Source: JBDSKH01 sp035495435
GTDB lineage: Bacteria > Actinomycetota > Actinomycetes > Actinomycetales > Microbacteriaceae
Reading direction: 5' to 3'
Length of the DNA stretch: 20,322 nt
Assembly (NCBI GenBank): GCA_035495435.1
Contig: DATJFV010000042.1
Span: 1-20,322 of the forward strand
How positions within the stretch are numbered: position 1 is the first letter of the stretch; every line of letters starts with the position of its first letter. Below, piece after piece: positions 14,408-20,322 of the stretch. Under the pieces are notes generated by a model that was not told the DNA's origin, made no database searches, and worked only from the letters and a program-made list of their open reading frames with translations. Made by a program: the position numbers and the translations under genes.

Positions 14408-15042
14408 GCGCTGCGCACCCGGCTCTCGAGGGCGACCATCGCATCCCACTGCTCCCGGGTGCCGGCGCGCCCGAGGTAGCGCACCGCGTCGAAGTCGCGG
14501 GCGGCGCGCACCAGCTCCGCTGCGGAGCCGGGCAGCACCTCGCCGGCGCGGCGCGCGAAGTCACCGGCGGTGGTGCCGGGGTAGCTGCTGACCAGGGTGC
14601 GCTCGGCCAGGCGGCGCGCGATCGACCGGAACAGTTCGGCGACGGCCAGGGTGTAGTCACCCGCGGCGGCGGCGTGCTCCGCGTCACGGCGCATGGTGGC
14701 CGAGTCGCGGGTCTCGTCCTCGCCGAACAGCGTGCCGGTGACCGTGCTGCGCCGGTTGATGCGGGGCAGACCGTAGATCAGGAACGCCAGCACCACGAGG
14801 ATCGCGACCGGGATCAGCACGGCGAGGAACCCGAGCGACCCCGGGCCGCCCGACCCGGTGCCGCCCGCGCGCGACAACCAGTCGAGCAGGTCGCCGATGA
14901 AGTTCATGATCTGCTGCGCGACCAGGTCGAGCGCGGTGGGCTTCGCCGCCTGGTACTCGGGCTTGCTCAACTCGTCGACGATCCACCGGTGAGCCTCCGG
15001 GGCGTCGGGGTCGACCGGGATGCCGGCGGGCAGCACGATCAC
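14404..15042 (-). CDS. DUF4129 domain membrane protein
   Basis: The 212-residue protein has a short extracytoplasmic N-terminal part (about 1-68) with a Gly-rich linker, one clear membrane helix (70-91) and a cytoplasmic C-terminal DUF4129 domain: AEHAAAAGDYTLAVAELFRSIARRLAERTLV (121-151) and SSYPGTTAGDFARRAGE. DUF4129 is often fused to transglutaminase-like domains in MoxR clusters; here it stands alone. It may link the membrane parts to the MoxR/DUF58 pair (inference). The GTG at 15042 overlaps the stop of the preceding gene as GTGA, so translation is probably coupled. The same frame stays open far upstream, antisense to mtrA and mtrB, but the codons there do not belong to this gene. Confidence 0.87.
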   Translation of the reverse strand: MIVLPAGIPVDPDAPEAHRWIVDELSKPEYQAAKPTALDLVAQQIMNFIGDLLDWLSRAGGTGSGGPGSLGFLAVLIPVAILVVLAFLIYGLPRINRRSTVTGTLFGEDETRDSATMRRDAEHAAAAGDYTLAVAELFRSIARRLAERTLVSSYPGTTAGDFARRAGEVLPGSAAELVRAARDFDAVRYLGRAGTREQWDAMVALESRVRSA

Positions 15043-16289
15043 GCGACGGGACGCGCCTGCGGCAGGAACGGGTCGTCGACCGGCAGTCCGGCCTGGCGCT
15101 GCTCGACGTACCGGGCGAGCTCCAGATCGAGTCCCTCTTTCCGGAAGCGCAGGTCGAGGTACAGCAGCGACTGCGTGGCTGCTTCGAGCACCATTCCGAT
15201 CGAGTTCACGACGGCCACGACGACGTACGACACCCCCAGCGTGATCAACAGCGACGTGGCGTAGGCGTTCACGTCGACGTTCGTGGCGCCGGTCGGGTCG
15301 AAGATGCCGGTGGCGAAGGACGACAGCAGCTGAATCGGCGTCGAGACGAGGGATCCGGCGATGTAGACCATCGCGTAGACGAGCAGCAGGATGCCGAAGG
15401 TGCGCCAGAAGGATCGTCGCGTGAGGCGCCAGCTGCGGGCGATCGCGCCACCCACGCCGAGGCGTTCGAGCACGATGGCGCTCGGCACGAACGCCAGCTT
15501 CGTGCCGATCCACGCCCACAGCACCCCGGCGCCGGCGTACAGCAGCAGCACCACGAGCATCGAGATCAGTCCGGCGGCGACCGCGCCGCCACTGGCGGAT
15601 GATCCGTCGAACGTGGCGGCGAACACGCCGAAGGTGATGCCGAACATGATCAGCGACACGAGGATCACCGCGATGACGACGGTGACGATGATCAGCAGCA
15701 CGAAGCCGATGATCGCGCCGATACGCCCCTTCACCCGCGCCCAGGTCTGGCCGAAGGTGCGCTTTTCGCCGACGGTGCCGCGCGCCACGCTCTCGACGAT
15801 CAGGGCCTGCAGCACGGCGCCGGAGGCGACGGTCAGCGCCACGCCGACAAGCGCGGCGAGCAGGGCCACGAGGAACGCACCGGCGGCGATCGCGGACTGA
15901 TCCGTGACCGATGAGGTGCTGTCGATCCGTGACAGCGACCCCAGCACGAGCGCGATCCCGCCGGCGACGGCCACCGCGGCGACCAGGGCGAGGACGAGCG
16001 CGGGGAGCACGGTGGTGCGCGGGCTGCGGCGCATCACCTGGAACGAGGCGCCGAGGATGGTGCCCAGCGTCATCGGGCGCAACGGCACGAGACCCGGCTT
16101 CGGCGGGGGAGTCCAGCCCTGCGGGAGCCCCTGCGAAGGCGCCTGCGAGGTCATCGGGGGAGGAGGCGGCGACGCCGGCGGCGGCGGCGGTGAAACCGGC
16201 GCGGCCGAGGGCGGGGGCGGCGCGGGGGGCGCGACCGGGGGCGGGGGCTGTGTGCCGCCGGGCGCCTGCCACTGCTGGTTGTCGCTCAC
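15039..16289 (-). CDS. Multispanning membrane protein with proline-rich N-terminus (GDPD membrane domain / DUF7847-like)
   Basis: The 416-residue protein starts with a strongly proline-rich segment (about residues 10-66, with runs of four and five Pro). The motif LRPMTLGTILGASFQVMRRSP (70-90) follows, as seen at the start of actinobacterial proteins annotated with a glycerophosphoryl diester phosphodiesterase membrane domain. At least six membrane segments come next, with amphipathic linkers such as VARGTVGEKRTFGQTWARVKGR and LGVGGAIARSWRLTRRSFWRT. No phosphodiesterase active site is present, so the name refers only to the membrane domain. The GTG at 16289 (MSDNQQWQ) is chosen by similarity to remembered relatives; a GTG at 16298 is also possible. 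It is the first gene of the five-gene MoxR operon, and its start is 40 bp from the divergent mtrA start. Confidence 0.8.
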   Translation of the reverse strand: MSDNQQWQAPGGTQPPPPVAPPAPPPPSAAPVSPPPPPASPPPPPMTSQAPSQGLPQGWTPPPKPGLVPLRPMTLGTILGASFQVMRRSPRTTVLPALVLALVAAVAVAGGIALVLGSLSRIDSTSSVTDQSAIAAGAFLVALLAALVGVALTVASGAVLQALIVESVARGTVGEKRTFGQTWARVKGRIGAIIGFVLLIIVTVVIAVILVSLIMFGITFGVFAATFDGSSASGGAVAAGLISMLVVLLLYAGAGVLWAWIGTKLAFVPSAIVLERLGVGGAIARSWRLTRRSFWRTFGILLLVYAMVYIAGSLVSTPIQLLSSFATGIFDPTGATNVDVNAYATSLLITLGVSYVVVAVVNSIGMVLEAATQSLLYLDLRFRKEGLDLELARYVEQRQAGLPVDDPFLPQARPVA

Positions 16290-16313
16290 ATCCCTCACTT
16301 TTCCACACTCCAC

Positions 16314-16326
16314 TACTCTTGGGAGG
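16314..16326 (+). promoter_or_regulatory. mtrA -10 candidate and Shine-Dalgarno sequence
   Basis: TACTCT (16314-16319) fits the -10 pattern, and GGGAGG (16321-16326) is a Shine-Dalgarno sequence 3 bases before the ATG at 16330. The whole divergent region between mtrA and the MoxR operon is only 40 bp, so control sites for both directions must overlap or lie inside the genes. The promoter call is weak because the predicted start of transcription would fall within the Shine-Dalgarno sequence; the main promoter may lie further upstream. Confidence 0.35.
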
Positions 16327-16329
16327 ACC

Positions 16330-17010
16330 ATGAACGCCCGCATCCTGGTTGTCGACGACGACACCGCCATCTCCGAGATGATCGGCATCGTCCTGCGGGG
16401 CGAGGGTTACGAGCCCCAGTTCGCCGGCGACGGGGCCGAGGCGATCGACATGTTCCGGTCGTCCCGCCCCGATTTGGTGCTGCTCGACCTGATGCTTCCG
16501 GGCATCGACGGCATCGAGGTGTGCTCGACGCTGCGGGCCGAGAGCGGTGTTCCGATCATCATGCTGACCGCCAAGGGCGAGACGACGGATGTGGTGAGAG
16601 GCCTCGAGAGCGGCGCCGATGACTATGTGGTGAAGCCCTTCAACCCCAAAGAGCTGGTCGCGCGGATCAAGACCCGGCTGCGGCCCGTGCTGCCCGAGAC
16701 CACCGAGACGGTCGGCATCGGCGACCTCACGATCGATGTGCAGGGCCACGAGGTGCGCCGCGGCGGCGAGAAGATCGGCCTGACGCCCCTGGAGTTCCAG
16801 CTGCTGCTGGCGCTGGCGGCGAAGCCGCAGCAGGTGTTCACGCGCGAGATGCTGCTCGAGCAGGTGTGGGGCTACCACTACAAGGCCGACACCCGGCTCG
16901 TGAACGTGCACGTGCAGCGCCTGCGGGCCAAGGTCGAGCACGACCCCGACAACCCGCAGATCGTGATGACGGTGCGCGGCGTCGGATACCGCGCCGGCGC
17001 CATCACCTAG
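16330..17010 (+). CDS. mtrA: MtrA, OmpR/PhoB-type DNA-binding response regulator
   Basis: The 226-residue protein is the response regulator of the MtrAB system, which in actinobacteria controls cell-wall metabolism, cell division, chromosome-replication genes and osmotic response. The receiver domain (about 4-115) has the acidic pocket Asp9-Asp10-Asp11, phospho-acceptor Asp53 in LLDLMLPGIDG, Thr80 in IIMLTAKG and Lys102 in VVKPF. The winged-helix domain (about 128-224) shows GIGDLTIDVQGHEVRRGGE, LTPLEFQLLLALA, FTREMLLEQVWGY, DTRLVNVHVQRLRAKVE and the wing IVMTVRGVGYRAG. The close match to the MtrA pattern I remember, together with mtrB and lpqB downstream, makes the identity secure. The ATG at 16330 has GGGAGG just upstream. 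The frame is open upstream to 15904, but that part is antisense to the membrane protein gene. mtrB starts 9 bp after its stop. Confidence 0.97.
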   Translation: MNARILVVDDDTAISEMIGIVLRGEGYEPQFAGDGAEAIDMFRSSRPDLVLLDLMLPGIDGIEVCSTLRAESGVPIIMLTAKGETTDVVRGLESGADDYVVKPFNPKELVARIKTRLRPVLPETTETVGIGDLTIDVQGHEVRRGGEKIGLTPLEFQLLLALAAKPQQVFTREMLLEQVWGYHYKADTRLVNVHVQRLRAKVEHDPDNPQIVMTVRGVGYRAGAIT

Positions 17011-17019
17011 CGAGGCCCG

Positions 17020-18621
17020 ATGCGGTACGACTGGCGGGCTGCGCTGGACCGGGTGCGCCGGGTCTGGCGCGGGTCGCTGCGGGCGCGCATCGTGGCGCTC
17101 ACCTTGGCCCTGTCGCTGATCTCGGTGACCATCATCGGCGGCTACATCTCCACCAGCGTGCGCGCGAACCTGTTCGAGGGCCGCAAGGACCAGGTGCTGC
17201 TCGAGTCGGCCAACGCCGCGACCAATGCCCAGAGCATCTTCAACGAGGTGGGCGAGTCGGGTCAGGCCCTCGACCTCGAGTCGGCATTCACCGACGCGCA
17301 GGATGCGGTGCGCGCCTCGGTCTCGACCTCGCCTCTGGCGGCCATCCTCCGCGTCCCCGGTCAGGGCGGCCCGGTGCTCGTCGAGGACAGGGCCGACGGC
17401 GATTTCGCCACCACGATGGTCAGCGAGGAGCTGCGCACGGCGGTGCTGGCGAGCCGACCGGGCGAGGTGTCGTGGCAGTCGCTCACCGTCGACTCGCCCG
17501 ACGGCACCCGGCAGGACCCGGCGGTGATCACCGGGTCGCTGCTGAGCGTGCAGGGCCAGGCGTACCAGCTCTATCTGGTCTTCGAACTGCGCGACGTGCA
17601 GCAGACCCTCGACTTCGTGCAGCAGACCCTGGTGCTCGGCGGGCTCGCGCTCGTGCTGCTGATCGGTGCCGTGGCCTACCTGGTGGTGCGACTCGTGGTG
17701 GGCCCGGTGCGGGTCGCGGCGGAGACGAGCGAGAAGCTCGCGGCCGGCCAGCTGGAGGAACGCCTGCCCGAGCGCGGTGAGGACGAGCTGGCGACCCTGG
17801 CGCGCTCGTTCAACCGCATGGCGGATTCGCTTCAGCGGCAGATCCGTCAGCTCGCCGACCTGTCGCGGCTGCAGCAGCGCTTCGTCTCCGATGTCTCGCA
17901 CGAACTGCGCACGCCGCTCACCACCATCCGGCTGGCGGGCGAGGTGCTGTACGACCAGCGCGAGGGATTCCCGCCGGCCACGAAGCGCACCACCGAGCTG
18001 CTGCACGCCCAGACCGAGCGCTTCGAGGTGCTGCTGGCCGACCTCCTCGAGATGAGCCGTTACGACGCGGGCGCCGTGCAGCTCGAGGTCGAGCCGACCA
18101 ACCTGGTGCGTCTGGTGGACGACTCCATCGAGGCGGTGATGCCGCTGGCCGACGAGAAGCACACCGAGGTGCGTCTGGTCGCGCCGGGTGGGTACTTCGA
18201 GGCGGAGGTCGACGCCCGCCGCATCCGCCGCATCCTGCAGAACCTGCTCGGCAATGCCATCGACCACGGTGAGGGCAAGCCGATCGTCGTGTACGTCGAC
18301 AGCAATGCGGATGCCGTGGCCATCGCCGTGCGCGATCATGGCGTGGGCATGGCGCCGGCCGAGGTAGCGCGGGTGTTCGACCGATTCTGGAGAGCCGATC
18401 CGTCACGCCAGCGCTCCACCGGCGGCACCGGCCTCGGGCTCGCCATCTCGCAGGAGGACGCGATCGTCCACGGAGGAGAACTCGACGTCTGGAGCGAGCT
18501 GGGCCACGGCAGCTGCTTCCGCCTCACGCTCCCGCGTCGTCGCGGCGAGCCGGCCGGCCCCTCCCCCCTGCGCCTGCCGCCCGACGAGGGCATCGAGCTC
18601 ATCGAGGAGGGCACACGATGA
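17020..18621 (+). CDS. mtrB: MtrB, sensor histidine kinase
   Basis: The 533-residue membrane kinase phosphorylates MtrA. It has a first membrane helix (about 25-45), an extracytoplasmic sensor region (about 46-203), a second helix (about 204-226), a HAMP linker (227-280) with AAGQLEERLPERGEDELATLARSFNRMADSL, a HisKA domain with the phospho-acceptor His294 in FVSDVSHELRTPLTTIR, and a catalytic ATPase domain with N-box NLLGNAIDHG (408-417), G1 DHGVGM (439-444), F-box FDRFWRAD (453-460) and G2 GGTGLGLA (468-475). The domain order and length fit MtrB. The ATG at 17020 follows a GAGG at 17012-17015. The end overlaps lpqB by 4 bp (ATGA), as expected for this conserved operon. LpqB is known in mycobacteria to interact with the MtrB sensor region. 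Confidence 0.97.
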   Translation: MRYDWRAALDRVRRVWRGSLRARIVALTLALSLISVTIIGGYISTSVRANLFEGRKDQVLLESANAATNAQSIFNEVGESGQALDLESAFTDAQDAVRASVSTSPLAAILRVPGQGGPVLVEDRADGDFATTMVSEELRTAVLASRPGEVSWQSLTVDSPDGTRQDPAVITGSLLSVQGQAYQLYLVFELRDVQQTLDFVQQTLVLGGLALVLLIGAVAYLVVRLVVGPVRVAAETSEKLAAGQLEERLPERGEDELATLARSFNRMADSLQRQIRQLADLSRLQQRFVSDVSHELRTPLTTIRLAGEVLYDQREGFPPATKRTTELLHAQTERFEVLLADLLEMSRYDAGAVQLEVEPTNLVRLVDDSIEAVMPLADEKHTEVRLVAPGGYFEAEVDARRIRRILQNLLGNAIDHGEGKPIVVYVDSNADAVAIAVRDHGVGMAPAEVARVFDRFWRADPSRQRSTGGTGLGLAISQEDAIVHGGELDVWSELGHGSCFRLTLPRRRGEPAGPSPLRLPPDEGIELIEEGTR

Positions 18622-20297
18622 CGCGCCGACGGATCGGCTGGGTGGCCGCGCTGGGAGCCGTCGCCCTGCTCTCGGGCTGCGTCGGCATCCCGACCAGCGG
18701 CGACGTGACCACGCAGCAGGTCGACGTGCAAGACCAGGACAACCCGTTCCTCAGCCTGCCCCCGCCACCGCAGCAGGATGCGAGCCCGGACGAGATCGTC
18801 GCCGACTTCCTGCGCGCCGGTCGCGGGCCGCAGAACGACTACAAGATCGCTCGCGAGTACCTCACCGACGACTTCCGGAAGACGTGGTCGCCGTACTCGC
18901 GCACCCTGATCAGCTCGTCGCCGATCGAGGTGGTGGCGCTCGCCGACAACACCTATTCGGTCACGATCTCGTCGGGTGCCTCGATCGATGACAGGGGTCA
19001 GTACCAGACGGCGGTCCCGTCGAACGCGTTCGACCTGACCTTCGGGTTGGTGAAGAACGACGACGGGCAGTGGCGGATCAGTTCGGCCCCGAACGGCACC
19101 GTGCTCTCGCCCGACCGTTTCGCGTCGATCTTCGAGCGGTACGAGCTGTACTTCTACGACCCCAGCTATCAGTTCCTGGTGCCCGACCTGCGCTGGTTCC
19201 GTTCCGACTCGGGGGCGCCGTCCACCGTGGTCGACGCGCTGCTCGCCGGGCCGGGAACCCGGCTCGGTCAGGGGTCGCTGCTGTCGGCGTTCCCGAAGGG
19301 CACCACCCGCGACGACGGTGCACCGGTGACGATTTCGCGTGGCCTGGCCACTGTCGCGCTGAGCTCCGACGCGGCCGATGGCTCCGTGGCGCTGCACCGG
19401 CGGATGGAGCAGCAGTTGCTGCAGACCCTGCGCTCGGTCGGCTCGGTCACCGCGGTCGACCTCACGGCGGGCGGGCTCACGCTCGACGTGCCCGACGACG
19501 GCGCGGTGCCCGACAGCAGCTACCTCGTCGGCAATGCGCCGATCGGGGTGTTCGACGGGCGCCTCGGGGTGCTCGGCGAAGACGGCACCGTCTCGGCGAT
19601 CGCCGGCATCGGCACGGCGGCCGACATCGCCGGTGCGACGGGCGGCTCGATCGTGTCGAAGGACCGCAGCCGCATCGTGATGCTCGCCCCCACGGGGGTG
19701 ACCGATGTGCGCACCGGTCGCGAGCCGGCGGTTATCGATGCCCGCACCGGTCTGGTGGTGCCGTCCCTCGACCCGCTCGGCTACACGTGGTCGGTGCAAG
19801 CTGCCAACCCGCGCGGGTTGCTGGCGATCGGCGAGAACGGGGTGGCGCACGCGGTGCCCGGTCTTCCGCAGGAGGGTCAGGTTCTCTCGGTCGATGTCTC
19901 GCGCGACGGCGCCCGGCTTCTCGTCGCCCTGCAGACCGATGACGGCCCGCAGCTGACCGTCTACGGCATCAAGCGCAACGACCAGCTGGTGCCGACCGGT
20001 CTGAGCGCGGGCCTCGAGGTGCCGATCGGCGATGCCCCGTTGCGCGACGCCGCGTGGGTCGACGGGGTGACCGTGGTGGCTCTCACCGAGGGCACCCTGA
20101 CCTCCGTCGACGCGTACGAGATCGGCGGGCAGCACACCAGCGTCGGCGCACTCAGCGGCGGGATGCAGATCGTCGGCGGCAACGGCATCGAGGGCACGCG
20201 GGTGCTCGACGATCAGGGGCACGTGCTGCGGCCGGGCGGCGGCACGCTCTGGCAGGACACCGGCATCGACGCCTCCTTCCTGGTCACCCAGCAGTAG
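18618..20297 (+). CDS. lpqB: LpqB, lipoprotein modulator of MtrAB
   Basis: The 559-residue protein is a secreted lipoprotein anchored on the outer face of the membrane. It has a basic N-terminus (MTRRR), a hydrophobic signal sequence and the lipobox LLSGC with the lipidated Cys21. A mixed alpha/beta N-terminal domain follows (about 55-190: ASPDEIVADFLRAGRG, AREYLTDDFRKTW), then a GerMN domain (about 195-300: APSTVVDALLAGPGTRL, AFPKGTT) and a C-terminal beta-propeller-like domain (about 310-559) with repeated blades such as VSKDRSRIVMLAPTGVTDVRTG and VDVSRDGARLLVALQ. In mycobacteria LpqB binds the MtrB sensor domain and tunes MtrA phosphorylation. The ATG lies inside the end of mtrB (ATGA), so translation is coupled. 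The gene is complete, with a TAG at 20295-20297. The last 25 bp of the window (20298-20322) show no feature I can call. Confidence 0.96.
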   Translation: MTRRRIGWVAALGAVALLSGCVGIPTSGDVTTQQVDVQDQDNPFLSLPPPPQQDASPDEIVADFLRAGRGPQNDYKIAREYLTDDFRKTWSPYSRTLISSSPIEVVALADNTYSVTISSGASIDDRGQYQTAVPSNAFDLTFGLVKNDDGQWRISSAPNGTVLSPDRFASIFERYELYFYDPSYQFLVPDLRWFRSDSGAPSTVVDALLAGPGTRLGQGSLLSAFPKGTTRDDGAPVTISRGLATVALSSDAADGSVALHRRMEQQLLQTLRSVGSVTAVDLTAGGLTLDVPDDGAVPDSSYLVGNAPIGVFDGRLGVLGEDGTVSAIAGIGTAADIAGATGGSIVSKDRSRIVMLAPTGVTDVRTGREPAVIDARTGLVVPSLDPLGYTWSVQAANPRGLLAIGENGVAHAVPGLPQEGQVLSVDVSRDGARLLVALQTDDGPQLTVYGIKRNDQLVPTGLSAGLEVPIGDAPLRDAAWVDGVTVVALTEGTLTSVDAYEIGGQHTSVGALSGGMQIVGGNGIEGTRVLDDQGHVLRPGGGTLWQDTGIDASFLVTQQ

Positions 20298-20322
20298 CGG
20301 TTCTGCACAGATCGCGGATGCC

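Noticed and set aside
15904..16329. In-frame upstream extension of mtrA
   Set aside because: The added residues are Gly/Ala/Thr-rich antisense of the membrane protein gene. MtrA begins MNARILVVDDD at 16330 behind a Shine-Dalgarno sequence.
15043..18339. Long minus-strand extension of the DUF4129 frame opposite mtrA and mtrB
   Set aside because: Only the last 212 codons look like DUF4129. The rest is antisense to certain genes, and the GTG at 15042 forms a normal 4-bp overlap with the upstream stop.
18336..20222. Open minus-strand frame opposite lpqB
   Set aside because: Low-complexity Arg/His-rich sequence with no motif. LpqB on the plus strand has a lipobox and the expected domains.

Overview
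The window is very GC-rich, densely packed DNA from a high-GC actinobacterium. The gene set (WhiB2-type regulator, DUF3499, ahcY, mtrA-mtrB-lpqB, and a MoxR/DUF58/DUF4350/DUF4129 operon) and the protein style point to the family Microbacteriaceae, probably Microbacterium or a close relative. That placement comes from remembered families and synteny, not from a search. I see no tRNA, rRNA, CRISPR array, transposase or prophage gene.

Layout. 2-709 (+) is the 3' part of a UDP-glucose 4-epimerase gene. 837-1166 (+) is a WhiB2-type iron-sulfur regulator behind a promoter that carries a 24-bp palindrome. 1271-5699 (+) holds a large membrane glycosyltransferase and an overlapping DUF5719 membrane-anchored protein. 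5740-6174 (-) is a small zincin-like protein of the metallopeptidase family without its catalytic motif. 6225-6443 (+) is DUF3499 and 6453-7913 (+) is S-adenosylhomocysteine hydrolase. 7914-8315 is a 402-bp convergent intergenic region with two unrelated repeat families, the second forming a 268-bp element bounded by perfect 23-bp inverted repeats. 8316-9146 (-) is an RDD membrane protein and 9167-10162 (+) a SpoIIM-like membrane protein, with starts only 20 bp apart. 10187-10891 (-) is an aquaporin. 10951-16289 (-) is a tight operon, in transcription order: proline-rich multispanning membrane protein, DUF4129, DUF4350, MoxR ATPase, DUF58/vWA. 16330-20297 (+) is mtrA-mtrB-lpqB, transcribed divergently from that operon.

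How it fits together. Nearly everything concerns the cell envelope and its control. MtrAB-LpqB is the conserved actinobacterial two-component system with its lipoprotein modulator; it controls cell-wall remodelling and osmotic responses. The MoxR/DUF58/DUF4350/DUF4129 operon with RDD and SpoIIM resembles a MoxR AAA+ chaperone/vWA membrane module whose substrate is unknown. An aquaporin between its parts suits an osmotic or envelope theme (inference). GalE supplies sugar-nucleotide precursors, and the glycosyltransferase/DUF5719 pair probably acts at the membrane.

Regulatory style. Several genes start 6 to 9 bases after a TAnnnT -10 hexamer with no convincing Shine-Dalgarno sequence: the glycosyltransferase, the zincin-like gene, DUF3499, ahcY and spoIIM. 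They look leaderless. whiB has a leader of roughly 55 bases, and mtrA, mtrB and DUF5719 have Shine-Dalgarno sequences.

The least explained parts are the 268-bp inverted-repeat element at 8016-8283, the palindrome over the whiB -10 region, the glycosyltransferase and zincin-like proteins that lack expected catalytic residues, and the altered aquaporin filter.
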